Positions 16,715 through 25,098 are shown, counted from the stretch's first letter. The stretch: 64,000 bases of DNA from Neorhizobium sp. UBA3556 (GCA_002376235.1 DFNX01000010.1:62001-126000), one strand, 5' to 3'. Made by a program: numbers and translations. The notes: generated by a model not told the origin, from the sequence alone.

Positions 16715-18142
16715 ATGAAAAATTCCGACGCCGTCTGGGAACTGATCGACAAGAAGACGCCCGATTACACGCGCCTCAGCGACCAGGTATGGGACACACC
16801 AGAGGTGAATTACGAGGAGTTTTCTTCCAGCGAAGCGCATCTGGCGCAGCTCGAAGCGGAGGGGTTTCGCATTACCCGCAATGTCGCAGGCATGCCGACA
16901 GCCGTGATGGGCGAAGCTGGCGAAGGCGGCCCGGTCATTGCCATTCTCGGCGAATACGATGCTCTTCCCGGCCTCAGCCAGGAAGCCGGTCTTGCGGAGG
17001 AGCGCCCGCTGGTCGCCGGCGGCCATGGCCATGGCTGCGGACATAACCTGCTTGGCTCCGGCTCCCTGCTGGCTGCCGCAGCCGTCAAGGATTATCTGGC
17101 GGCCAAAAACCTGCCCGGACGTATCCGTTATTACGGCTGCCCGGCTGAAGAGGGCGGCTCCTCGAAAGGCTTCATGGTTCGCGCCGGCGTATTCGATGAT
17201 GTCGATATTGCCATCTGCTGGCATCCGGCCGCCTTTGTCGGCGTCAACAACCCGATCTCGCTCGCCTGCAACGAGCTGAATTTCCATTTCTCCGGCCGCG
17301 CCTCGCATGCGGCTGCCACGCCCCATCTCGGACGCTCCGCCCTCGACGCGGTTGAGCTGATGAATGTCGGCGTCAACTACCTGCGCGAACACATGCCGTC
17401 GAGCGCACGCATTCACTACGCCGTCACCGATACTGGCGGCCATGCGCCAAACGTCGTGCAAGCCCGCGCCACGGTCCGTTACCTCGTGCGCGCACGCGAC
17501 CTGCCGGACCTTCTCGAACTCGTGGATCGCGTCAAGGATGTTGCAGCCGGTGCTGCCCTGATGACCGGCACGACGGTTAGAAGCGAAATCATCAGCGGCG
17601 ATGCAAACCTCGTCGGCAACACGCCGCTCGAAACCCTGATGCACAGCCATATTGAGCGCATCGGCCTGCCGGATTTCGACGATGCCGACCGCGCCAAGGC
17701 TGCCGAATTCCAGAAGACGTTTACGCCGGCCGACATCAAGTCGTCGTTCCAGCGTTTCGGCCTCAAACCCCGCCCGGGCGTATCACTTTGCGACGTGATC
17801 TTCCCGCCGGAAAGCGGCGACGCGTCGATCGTCGGCTCCACCGATGTCGGCACCGTCAGCTGGGTGGTTCCGACCGTCCAGGTGCGCGGCGCCACTTACG
17901 CGATCGGCACGCCCGGCCATTCCTGGCAGCTGGTCGCGCAGGGCAAGTTGCCGGCGGCCCATAAGGGCATGGCCCATGCCGCCAAGGTCATGGCCTCGAC
18001 TGCTGCGGATCTCTTCGCAAACCCTGAGCGGATTGCCGAGGCGAAGGCCGATTTCGCCTATCGTCTCGAAGGCACGCCCTTCGTCAACCCGATCCCGGAT
18101 GACGTAGATCCTCCGATCCCGCTCGCCCAGGATGCTGCATGA
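16715..18142 (+). CDS. M20-family amidohydrolase, AbgB-like
   Basis: A 475-residue cytosolic metal-dependent amidohydrolase of the M20D group, similar in plan to the p-aminobenzoyl-glutamate hydrolase subunit AbgB. Metal-ligand and catalytic motifs are visible: HGHGCGHN at residues 104-111 and the acidic pair in CPAEEGGSSKG at about 142-152. The dimerisation domain starts near FSGRASHAAATPH. Family members cleave amide bonds between an amino acid and an acyl or aroyl group. No AbgA-like partner is nearby; instead a complete amino-acid-type ABC transporter follows, overlapping by 4 bp. This suggests import of an intact conjugate followed by hydrolysis. Confidence 0.88.
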   Translation: MKNSDAVWELIDKKTPDYTRLSDQVWDTPEVNYEEFSSSEAHLAQLEAEGFRITRNVAGMPTAVMGEAGEGGPVIAILGEYDALPGLSQEAGLAEERPLVAGGHGHGCGHNLLGSGSLLAAAAVKDYLAAKNLPGRIRYYGCPAEEGGSSKGFMVRAGVFDDVDIAICWHPAAFVGVNNPISLACNELNFHFSGRASHAAATPHLGRSALDAVELMNVGVNYLREHMPSSARIHYAVTDTGGHAPNVVQARATVRYLVRARDLPDLLELVDRVKDVAAGAALMTGTTVRSEIISGDANLVGNTPLETLMHSHIERIGLPDFDDADRAKAAEFQKTFTPADIKSSFQRFGLKPRPGVSLCDVIFPPESGDASIVGSTDVGTVSWVVPTVQVRGATYAIGTPGHSWQLVAQGKLPAAHKGMAHAAKVMASTAADLFANPERIAEAKADFAYRLEGTPFVNPIPDDVDPPIPLAQDAA

Positions 18143-18858
18143 CACAGCCTTCCTTTCTCGATCTGCTCAGCAGTGGGCCGGACGGTTGGGGACCGGCGCT
18201 TGCCGCCGGTGCCATGATGACGATCCTGATCGCGCTCGCAGGCTATGCCATCGGTATGGTCTTCGGCGCGCTCGGCGCATGGGCCAAGATCGCCGGCGGA
18301 CCGGTTGCCCGCGGCGTTGCCGGAACCTACACCACGGTGCTGCGCGGCATTCCTGATCTTCTCGTCATCTACCTCTTCTATTTCGGCGGCAGCACGGTCA
18401 TTTCCGCTTTCGGCCATCTCTTCGGCGCAACCGGCTTCATCAGCTTTCCCGGCTTTCTGGCCGGTGCGCTCGCCGTCGGCGTCACCTCCGGCGCCCAGCA
18501 GACGGAGGTGTTTCGTGGTGCCTACAAGGCCGTCCATGTCGGCGAGCTTGAAGCGGCGATTGCCTGCGGCATGCCTCCCTTCCTTCGCTTTCGCCGCATC
18601 ATAGCGCCGCTGACATTGCGCTATGCCCTGCCTGGCATGGGCAATGTCTGGCAGATCGTCCTGAAGGAATCCGCCCTCGTATCGATTACCGGCGTCGTCG
18701 AATTGATGCGCCAGTCGCAGATCGGTGCCGGCTCCACCGGCCGCCCGTTCGACTTCTATTTCATCGCCGCCATGATCTATCTCGCCATCTCGACCCTGTC
18801 GGGCGCGCTGCTGCAGTTCAGCGAAAAGCGGTTCACCCGCGGCGTGCGGAGGGGCTGA
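18139..18858 (+). CDS. Polar-amino-acid ABC transporter permease (HisQ-like)
   Basis: A 239-residue inner-membrane permease of the HisM/HisQ family with the EAA-type loop at ELEAAIACGMPPFLRFRRIIAPLTLRYALPG. Its ATG overlaps the amidohydrolase stop and its stop touches the next permease start, so the genes are tightly coupled. It forms a heterodimeric channel with the following gene product. Confidence 0.9.
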   Translation: MTQPSFLDLLSSGPDGWGPALAAGAMMTILIALAGYAIGMVFGALGAWAKIAGGPVARGVAGTYTTVLRGIPDLLVIYLFYFGGSTVISAFGHLFGATGFISFPGFLAGALAVGVTSGAQQTEVFRGAYKAVHVGELEAAIACGMPPFLRFRRIIAPLTLRYALPGMGNVWQIVLKESALVSITGVVELMRQSQIGAGSTGRPFDFYFIAAMIYLAISTLSGALLQFSEKRFTRGVRRG

Positions 18859-19580
18859 TGGATTTCGTGTTCTTCTACGAGACGTTTGTCACGCTGATCT
18901 CGGCCATACCGACGACGCTGCAGCTGGCTGCGACGTCGGTCGCATTGGGGACTGTTCTCGCACTTGGCCTGGCGCTCTGCCGCCTTTCCGGCATTGCGCC
19001 TCTCGACTGGTTTGCCCGCGCCTATATATTCGTCTTCCGCGGCACACCGCTGCTGGTGCAGATCTTCCTGATCTATTACGGTCTCAGCCAGTTCCGCGGC
19101 GTTCGCCGCAGCATGTTCTGGTTCATTCTGCGCGATCCCTACTGGTGCGCGATCATCGCACTGATGCTCTGCACCGCCGCCTATTCCGCCGAAATCATTC
19201 GCGGCGGCCTGCTCTCCGTGCCGCATGGGCAGGTGGAAGCGGGACGCGCCTGCGGCATGTCGCGTTTTCTGGTGTTCCGCCGCATTGTCATGCCCTTAGC
19301 AATCCGCCAGTCGCTGCCAGCCTATTCCAACGAGATCATCTCCATGGTCAAGGCGACCTCGCTCGCCTCGATCATCACCATCATGGAAGTGACCGGCGTT
19401 GCCGCCAAGCTGATTTCCGAAACCTATCGAGCAATCGAGGTCTTTATCGTTGCAGGCGCGATCTATCTCGCCATCAACTTCCTGCTCACCCGCATCGTCG
19501 TCCTGATCGAATATCGCCTGAGCCCGCATCTGCGACAAGCGCCCATCCTTCAGCCCGTTGCGGCAGGAGAAATGAAATGA
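18858..19580 (+). CDS. Polar-amino-acid ABC transporter permease (HisM-like)
   Basis: A 240-residue permease with the conserved LRGTPLLVQ-like block (VFRGTPLLVQIFLIYYG, about residues 58-74) and an EAA loop (QVEAGRACGMSRFLVFRRIVMPLAIRQ). It is the second membrane subunit of the transporter, starting 1 bp into the stop of the first permease gene and overlapping the ATPase start by 3 bases. Confidence 0.9.
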   Translation: MDFVFFYETFVTLISAIPTTLQLAATSVALGTVLALGLALCRLSGIAPLDWFARAYIFVFRGTPLLVQIFLIYYGLSQFRGVRRSMFWFILRDPYWCAIIALMLCTAAYSAEIIRGGLLSVPHGQVEAGRACGMSRFLVFRRIVMPLAIRQSLPAYSNEIISMVKATSLASIITIMEVTGVAAKLISETYRAIEVFIVAGAIYLAINFLLTRIVVLIEYRLSPHLRQAPILQPVAAGEMK

Positions 19581-20356
19581 CCGCAATGACACCCACCACC
19601 ACACCTGCGATCGAAGTCCGTGGACTGCGCAAGAGCTTCGGCCCGGTCGAAGTGCTGAAAGGCATCAATCTGACCGCGCATGAAGGCGAAGTCATCTCGA
19701 TCCTCGGTTCATCCGGCTCCGGCAAGTCGACCATGCTTCGCTGCATCAATATGCTGGAAACGCCCGACGACGGCGACATCAGCGTGGCTGGTGAAAAAAT
19801 AGGCCTCAAGCGAGATGCAAAGGGGCAAGGGCATATTGTCGACCGCAGGCAGGTCGAGCGCATACGTTCGGAACTCGGCATGGTGTTTCAGAGCTTCAAT
19901 CTCTGGTCCCACAAGACGGTGATCGAAAACATCATCGAAGCGCCGATCCATGTGCAGAAGCGACCGAAAGCGGATGTGATCGCCGAGGCCGAAGCATTGC
20001 TCGAGAAGGTCGGCATTGCCGACAAGCGCAATCATTATCCCTCACATCTTTCCGGCGGCCAGCAGCAGCGTGCGGCAATCGCACGGGCACTCGCCATGCG
20101 CCCCAAGGTCATGCTGTTTGACGAGCCGACATCAGCGCTCGATCCGGAACTGGTCGGCGAAGTCCTGCGTGTCATGCGCTCGCTTGCCGATGAGGGCCGC
20201 ACGATGCTGGTCGTCACCCACGAAATGGGCTTTGCCCGCGACGTGTCCAGCCGGGTGATCTTCCTCCATCAGGGCGCCATCGAGGAACAGGGCAGCCCCG
20301 AGGACATGTTCACCAACGCGCAGTCGGAGCGTTTTCGCAAATTCATCAGCGCCTGA
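19577..20356 (+). CDS. Polar-amino-acid ABC transporter ATP-binding protein (HisP-like)
   Basis: A 259-residue ABC ATPase with Walker A GSSGSGKST (residues 44-52), a Q-loop VFQSFNLWSH, signature LSGGQQQR and Walker B VMLFDEPTSALD. The start is the ATG overlapping the permease stop (ATGA); the longer open frame reaching back to 19145 is a shadow inside the permease gene. The presence of FNLWSH is typical of the histidine/lysine/octopine/nopaline-type transporters. Confidence 0.93.
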   Translation: MTAMTPTTTPAIEVRGLRKSFGPVEVLKGINLTAHEGEVISILGSSGSGKSTMLRCINMLETPDDGDISVAGEKIGLKRDAKGQGHIVDRRQVERIRSELGMVFQSFNLWSHKTVIENIIEAPIHVQKRPKADVIAEAEALLEKVGIADKRNHYPSHLSGGQQQRAAIARALAMRPKVMLFDEPTSALDPELVGEVLRVMRSLADEGRTMLVVTHEMGFARDVSSRVIFLHQGAIEEQGSPEDMFTNAQSERFRKFISA

Positions 20357-20393
20357 GACCAATAAATACCCAACAAGGAGACGGGGAACGACA

Positions 20394-21239
20394 ATGAAAA
20401 TCATCAAGACACTGGCCGCCGGCATGTTCGCAGCGATGACGCTTGCGACCGCCGCTTTCGCGCAGGAAAAGACGGAAATCACCATCGCCACCGAAGGCGC
20501 ATTTCCTCCCTACAACCTCACCCGCCCGGATGGCACGCTGGACGGTTACGATGTCGAGCTGGCGCATTATCTGTGCGATCACATGAAGATCAAATGCACT
20601 ATCGTTGCCCAGGCTTTCGACGGCATGATCCCTGCGCTCAACGCCGGCAAATTCGACGCCATCATGGCCGGCATGTCCGCTACCGAAAAGCGCAAGGAAG
20701 TCATCGATTTCTCGATGTCCTACGGCAGCACCGGCCAGGCTTTCGCCGTGCTGAAGGACAGCGATCTTTCCAGCATGCCGCTGAAGGACGCGCTTTACTC
20801 GCTCGCCAGCAATGAGGAAGGCGCACGCAAGGCCGTCGAAGAGCTGAAGCCGCTCCTTAAAGGCAAGATCATCGGCGTTCAGACCGCCTCGATCGCGTCG
20901 CGTTTCATCGACGAATATCTCAAGGACACCGTCGAAAAGCGCGAATACAAGACCACCGAGCAGCATGACCTCGACCTGATCGCCGGCCGCGTCGATGTAA
21001 TCATGGCGTCGATGGGCTATCTGAAGACCGCCGTCGAAAAGCCGACCAACAGCGACATCGAAATCGTCGGCCCGCGTTTTCAGGGCGGCTTCCTCGGCGC
21101 CGGCAGCTCGGTCGGCCTTCGCAAGAGTGACACGGCTCTGAAGGCCAAGTTCGACGAAGCAATCACCGCCGCCAAGGCTGACGGCACGTTGAAGACATTG
21201 TCTATGAAGTGGTTCGGCTTCGACCTGACGCCGCAATAG
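20394..21239 (+). CDS. Periplasmic amino-acid-type binding protein of the ABC transporter
   Basis: A 281-residue SBP_bac_3 family protein. Signal peptide residues 1-23 end in AFA|QEK. The mature start EITIATEGAFPPYN and the block LDGYDVELAHYLCDHMKIKC are characteristic of lysine/arginine/ornithine/octopine-type binding proteins; AGMSATEKRKEVIDFSMSY follows. AAGGAG precedes the ATG. It completes the M20-ABC operon and is followed by a clear hairpin terminator. Confidence 0.92.
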   Translation: MKIIKTLAAGMFAAMTLATAAFAQEKTEITIATEGAFPPYNLTRPDGTLDGYDVELAHYLCDHMKIKCTIVAQAFDGMIPALNAGKFDAIMAGMSATEKRKEVIDFSMSYGSTGQAFAVLKDSDLSSMPLKDALYSLASNEEGARKAVEELKPLLKGKIIGVQTASIASRFIDEYLKDTVEKREYKTTEQHDLDLIAGRVDVIMASMGYLKTAVEKPTNSDIEIVGPRFQGGFLGAGSSVGLRKSDTALKAKFDEAITAAKADGTLKTLSMKWFGFDLTPQ

Positions 21240-21259
21240 TTCCGCGAAAAAATGAAAAA

Positions 21260-21284
21260 GGGAGCCGCGGACGTTGCGGCTCCC
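21260..21284. terminator. Bidirectional hairpin terminator after the M20/ABC operon
   Basis: GGGAGCCGC (21260-21268) pairs with GCGGCTCCC (21276-21284), a 9-bp perfect stem with a 7-base loop. ACTTTTG follows on the plus strand and an A-rich tract precedes it, so it could also stop minus-strand transcripts. Confidence 0.75.
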
Positions 21285-21499
21285 ACCACTTTTGATGCTG
21301 CCTTCTGCTCAGCAATCTTAACCGCGAGACGCGAGGTGAATATTGCCTGCGAACTGGTGGATAGCGAAAGGTGCCTTCCAACCTGCTGCAAATTGCGCAT
21401 GGCAAAATGCTCCGGAAAGCGTTAGTTCCGGTGAAGCCGGCGAGGATGGCCCAATGCGGGATCGTCTCCAGATGGCCAAGTATCCTCTATGGGCATGCC

Positions 21500-22018
21500 A
21501 TGCAGAAGCTTGCAGCAATCGAAATTCGGGAAGGGCAACCTTCCTCAGAGGCTTTGGATGTCGTGGCGCAAGCCTTGAGGGCCGAAGGCATTATTGTTGC
21601 CGGATACCTGCAGCGCAACCTTTCCCAACAGGCGGGTTTGATCTCAGATACGGTGCTTGAGGATATCGAGACCGGCGAGCAATTCGGCATCATGCAGGCG
21701 CTCGGAGCTTCGGCGACAAGCTGCCGGCTGGATACCGGAGCTCTGGCGGATATCGCTGCGCGCACCCTTGTGCGGCTGGAACGACCGGCGGACATTCTCA
21801 TACTCAATCGTTTCGGCAAGGCGGAAGCCGAGGGGCATGGCCTGCGCGCGGCTCTGGAGATGGCCATAGATCGGGATATTCCAGTGATGACTTTGGTTGA
21901 GCCGGCTTATCTACAGGCTTGGCGCGACTATGTCGGCGACATGGCCGCAAGCCTCGCCCCCGTCACTGCGGACGCACTCGCGTGGTACCACTCGCTGACC
22001 AGCGCCGCCACACGTTGA
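21500..22018 (+). CDS. DUF2478 protein (molybdenum-linked NTPase-like family)
   Basis: A predicted 172-residue protein starting MQKLAAIEIREG, with the family blocks VVAQALRAEGIIVAGYLQ, LDTGALADIA and ILILNRFGKAEAEGHGLR. DUF2478 genes are usually found with molybdate transport or molybdoenzyme genes and the protein resembles a nucleotide-binding THEP1-like fold; the biochemical role is not established. The start is uncertain: the frame is open 43 codons upstream and no strong ribosome site precedes this ATG. The next gene, 27 bp downstream, makes a molybdopterin adenylyltransferase, which supports a molybdenum role. Confidence 0.7.
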   Translation: MQKLAAIEIREGQPSSEALDVVAQALRAEGIIVAGYLQRNLSQQAGLISDTVLEDIETGEQFGIMQALGASATSCRLDTGALADIAARTLVRLERPADILILNRFGKAEAEGHGLRAALEMAIDRDIPVMTLVEPAYLQAWRDYVGDMAASLAPVTADALAWYHSLTSAATR

Positions 22019-22045
22019 GAACCTCACTCCGCCAGGGAGCCTTAT

Positions 22046-22567
22046 ATGAAAATCTTCGTCGTAACGATTTCTGACCGAGCAAGCCGCGGCGAGTACGAGG
22101 ATATCAGTGGCAGCGCTATCGAGTCTTGGCTGCGGCAAGCGATTGTCAGTTCGTGTGAGATAACGCGCGTAATCATTCCCGATGGCGAGGCAAGCGTAAG
22201 GGATACGTTGATAGAGCTCAGCGACCGAAAAGATGCCGATCTCATCTTCACCACGGGCGGCACCGGCCCGTCACCACGCGACCAGACGCCTGAGGCAATG
22301 GCCGCGGTTCTTCAAAAGGAACTGCCGGGTTTCGGAGAGTTGTTACGCCGCGTCGGCCTTGAGCAGACACCGACCGCAATCCTGTCACGCCAGACCGCAG
22401 GTACTCGTGGAAAGACTTTCTTTCTCAATCTTCCCGGCCGACCAGCTGCCATCGAGCTTTCACTCAAAGCGGTATTCCCGGCGATCCCATATTGTCTCGA
22501 CCTTATCGGCGCCGGCAGGATCGAGACAGATCCCGACATAGCCGTTAGCTATCGTCCGGAAAACTGA
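22046..22567 (+). CDS. mog: Molybdopterin adenylyltransferase (Mog/MoaB family)
   Basis: Activates molybdopterin by adenylylation before molybdenum insertion. The 173-residue protein has the MoCF-binding fold: KIFVVTISDRASRGEYEDISG at the N-terminus and the nucleotide/MPT motif TTGGTGPSPRDQTPEA near residue 70, ending with LPGRPAAIELSLKAV. GGGAGCC precedes the ATG. Length and motif order fit the Mog type better than a larger MoeA. It follows the DUF2478 gene and is convergent with a cupin gene. Confidence 0.9.
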   Translation: MKIFVVTISDRASRGEYEDISGSAIESWLRQAIVSSCEITRVIIPDGEASVRDTLIELSDRKDADLIFTTGGTGPSPRDQTPEAMAAVLQKELPGFGELLRRVGLEQTPTAILSRQTAGTRGKTFFLNLPGRPAAIELSLKAVFPAIPYCLDLIGAGRIETDPDIAVSYRPEN

Positions 22568-22598
22568 GCGTCGTCCGCACAATAATCATCGGCCTAAG

Positions 22599-22618
22599 CC
22601 GGAACAGCATGGTTCCGG
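22599..22618. terminator. Hairpin between convergent mog and cupin genes
   Basis: CCGGAAC (22599-22605) pairs with GTTCCGG (22612-22618) across a 6-base loop. Only a short TTATAG tail follows, so it may be a weak terminator. Confidence 0.45.
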
Positions 22619-22654
22619 TTATAGAATGAACTTTGCCTGTTGACGCCAGCCCTA

Positions 22655-23008
22655 TCAGTCCTCGTGCAATTCGGCCCAGTGCGGATAGGTAACATAAGCC
22701 GTCAGCGCAGCTTCGCCCTCCGTTGTGATTGTCAATGCGGCGCCTTTCGGCATGTAAACGATCTCGCCTGGACCGGCGGTTACGGTACCGTCGCCAGTCG
22801 AGACAACCAGATGCCCTTGAAGAACGATCATCACATCGTCGACCATCATGGTTTCCGTCAGCGTCTGATTGGGCTCATAGCGGCCATATCCGATTGTTAT
22901 CGGTCCACCATGCCGTTCATCTATCAGATTTCCAACGAAAATATCGGCGCGTTGCCCCGGAGACTTGACCAGCTTGGCATCGGCAATATTAAACTTCTGA
23001 ACCCTCAT
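22655..23008 (-). CDS. Small single-domain cupin protein (EutQ-like)
   Basis: A predicted 117-residue beta-barrel protein. The cupin core is visible as GRYEPNQTLTETMMVDDVMIVLQGHLVVS followed by AGPGEIVYMPKGAALTI. The order resembles the EutQ-like cupin subfamily, whose members lack the full His-rich metal site of classic cupins; here too only a few candidate ligands are present. The start MRVQKF is preceded by AGGAGGA. Its substrate is unknown and the neighbours give no clear pathway. Confidence 0.7.
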   Translation of the reverse strand: MRVQKFNIADAKLVKSPGQRADIFVGNLIDERHGGPITIGYGRYEPNQTLTETMMVDDVMIVLQGHLVVSTGDGTVTAGPGEIVYMPKGAALTITTEGEAALTAYVTYPHWAELHED

Positions 23009-23187
23009 CACTTCCTCCTGTCGATACACAGGAGGTAAGGGCGCGGTCAGATACCGCCAGATGTCCGCGACAATTTAGTCGAAAGTCATTGCACGCTAAG
23101 AATGCCATGGGCTGACACGCCTCGATATCTGCTCTCCTTCGGCATATGCTGGCGGGGCAGCGATCAAGGACATTCGAAAGCCCCGCA

Positions 23188-23445
23188 TTACTGAGCTAGT
23201 ACATAAGCCTCTATGGCAGCTGAAATGAAGGACTCCTTCGCCACTTCTGCCGGTAGAACTCCCTCCGCAGCTTGTTTGCAGTCAGCCACTGCACGCAAAT
23301 AGTGTTTTCCCTGATCTGTCGGCCAACGGTGTCGAAGATAGTGCATTGCATCCGACGCACTCTCCACACGTTCTGACGAACCATGTCCAATGCGAACGAG
23401 AACCGGCACGCGAAAAGGCGCGCTGCCAATGATGTCGATAGCCAT
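23188..23445 (-). CDS. DUF982 family small protein
   Basis: An 85-residue protein with the DUF982 pattern: F-x-V-P-V near the N-terminus, SASDAMHYLRHRWPTDQGKHYLRAVADC in the middle, and ESFISAAIEAYV at the end. DUF982 proteins are largely confined to Rhizobiales, occur in many paralogues, and have no known function. GGGAGG lies before the ATG. No operon partner is apparent. Confidence 0.85.
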   Translation of the reverse strand: MAIDIIGSAPFRVPVLVRIGHGSSERVESASDAMHYLRHRWPTDQGKHYLRAVADCKQAAEGVLPAEVAKESFISAAIEAYVLAQ

Positions 23446-23700
23446 TATTTCCTCCCGATGCCAACACTATGATCTTATTTTAGGCATATGCATAATATTT
23501 GGCTGCATTTGCGAAGCTGTCAATCGGAACTTGAACTAATACTTAAATTCAATCGATATATACTCTGATTTGTTTGAATTCATGATCCTCGCGAAGAAGA
23601 TTAATAGCGATCCTGGAGCATCTATGCCTGGATAGCCCCAGCCAAAGAATGCGCGCTCTGGATCAAAGTCGCCGCGCGCGCTGAGGGATCCCCTTCATCG
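23446..23700. other. AT-rich intergenic region without a gene
   Basis: About 255 bp, clearly richer in A and T than the surroundings, especially 23480-23600. It holds the promoter of the DUF982 gene and the 3' end of the S24-type regulator gene. No convincing ORF, tRNA-like fold or terminator was seen. Confidence 0.5.
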
Positions 23701-24468
23701 TCAACAGGCGATGACTGCGCTTCGCACACGGCCGATGATCTCAAGTTCGGCAGATAGGGAGGGACCTATTGTCTGCGAAGGATATACGGCGCTGTTATCG
23801 GCCAGGAGTTGCACTCCCCCTTCGATCAGGCGCTGCACGCGACGGATAACAAGGCGGTTTTCGATGCGCAGTGCATAAATGCCGCCATCGGCAAGATGGC
23901 GATCTCCGGTATCGACAAAAAGCGGCGCCTGGTCTGCGATCGTGGGAGCCATACTGTCACCTTCGGCCAAAAGTGCAGTGACCGCATCCGGATTGATGCC
24001 CAGTCTGGCCCAATAATCCTCAATGACCGCAACGGTGGCCGTTGATGACGGCCTTATCTCATCATAGCCATGGACATAAGGCTGGGATGGATTGTCCATA
24101 AGGCCAGGCGGCGGCGAAAAGCGCATGGTTCCGGGATGATCGAAGAGGTCGATGTGGATACTGTCCGCCTCAAATGACCACTCTCCGCCAAGATAGCGCG
24201 ACGCAATGCCGGCTTTTTCCGCCATTAGTCCTAGCGTGGCATAGGTCGGATCTTTTATCCCGTGACGATAGTTGTCGAGCGTATTGTCGGAAAGTTCCGC
24301 AGCCTTCGCCGCCTTGGTGCGGCCGCCCAGCATTTCGCAGAGTATCAGGACTTTGAACGATGTCGCCCGACGCAAGGAGTCCAGTTCCAACTTTTCCCAA
24401 CCGCGGGAAAACTTTGCCAGTTTGGCCTCAATCTTTGCCGCAACATCTTCTTCGAGGGGAATTTTCAT
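23701..24468 (-). CDS. S24/LexA-like HTH repressor with altered catalytic lysine
   Basis: A 255-residue protein. Residues about 30-90 hold a cI-like helix-turn-helix (TKAAKAAELSDNTLDNYRHG). The C-terminal half is an S24 peptidase-like domain with the nucleophile motif LLAEGDSMAPTI. The region that normally carries the catalytic lysine (VKR) reads RLVIRRVQRL, so Lys appears replaced by Arg. The repressor may therefore not self-cleave. It is divergent from a small orphan gene across a 206-bp AT-rich gap. It could be a phage-derived or stress regulator that is now independent of RecA-type cleavage. Confidence 0.8.
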   Translation of the reverse strand: MKIPLEEDVAAKIEAKLAKFSRGWEKLELDSLRRATSFKVLILCEMLGGRTKAAKAAELSDNTLDNYRHGIKDPTYATLGLMAEKAGIASRYLGGEWSFEADSIHIDLFDHPGTMRFSPPPGLMDNPSQPYVHGYDEIRPSSTATVAVIEDYWARLGINPDAVTALLAEGDSMAPTIADQAPLFVDTGDRHLADGGIYALRIENRLVIRRVQRLIEGGVQLLADNSAVYPSQTIGPSLSAELEIIGRVRSAVIAC

Positions 24469-24674
24469 GATTTGAAACCCTGGGTAGAAAACAGTTTACA
24501 GGTGAAATTATTTTTACTAGCCTGAGAATTATTCACGATCCGCACGCCGGTAGTGAAAACGAAGATTATCTGCCGAAACCACAACTTCAAGTGGATTTCA
24601 TGATTTCTGCCCACCTGCCTTTGCGATTGGCGTTCAAAACATTTCGTGACAACCCGTATCGATAGCTGCACCTG
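24469..24674. other. Divergent promoter region of S24-type regulator and orphan gene
   Basis: A 206-bp AT-rich gap between divergent genes. No clear dyad operator was recognised by eye, though an operator for the adjacent repressor would be expected here. Confidence 0.35.
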
Positions 24675-24971
24675 ATGTCCTATCCCGACAAATTCATGCA
24701 GACTTTTCAGACACCCGAAGAGGATTTCGCGAGAAACTATGCGTTTGACATGGAAGATGGGCTGCGCAAATCGGTCTCACTTTCCCGTTCGGGCAGGAAG
24801 CTCACGGTCGAGATAATCTATATGGATGGAGCTGTTGTGGATACGACAACCGAGACCTTCGAAGCCAATGGTCCAATGAGGATCAGCGTCGCGGAAGGCG
24901 GCATCTATCTGGCCGGTTACTGCGATCTTCTTGCCGGTCGCGTCAGGCTTCGCAGAACACGTTTCTTCTAA
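24675..24971 (+). CDS. Small protein of unknown function (98 aa)
   Basis: A 98-residue soluble protein, beginning MSYPDKFMQTFQTPEEDFARNYAFD and ending LLAGRVRLRRTRFF. It has alternating charged and hydrophobic stretches suggesting a small beta-rich domain (KLTVEIIYMDGAVVDTT). No signal peptide or membrane helix is seen. It is not recognised. No good ribosome site precedes the ATG. A perfect 11-bp hairpin terminator lies 15 bp after its stop, which supports it as a real transcribed gene. Confidence 0.55.
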   Translation: MSYPDKFMQTFQTPEEDFARNYAFDMEDGLRKSVSLSRSGRKLTVEIIYMDGAVVDTTTETFEANGPMRISVAEGGIYLAGYCDLLAGRVRLRRTRFF

Positions 24972-24985
24972 AAGCCCAAGAAAAT

Positions 24986-25013
24986 GGCGCCCGGGTACAG
25001 CCACCCGGGCGCC
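24986..25013. terminator. Strong bidirectional hairpin between orphan gene and ccrM
   Basis: GGCGCCCGGGT (24986-24996) pairs perfectly with ACCCGGGCGCC (25003-25013) around a 6-base loop. On the minus strand it is followed by ATTTTCTT, and on the plus strand by a weaker T-rich stretch. A second, looser pairing (CCTCTTCC 25020-25027 with GGAAGAGG 25048-25055) follows. It separates convergent genes. Confidence 0.8.
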
Positions 25014-25098
25014 GATTATCCTCTTCCAGGACTAGAGGTACAAAACCGGAAGAGGAGCTCTGCGATCTAGACCAGACTGGGGGCGTAAGACTGGTGGT

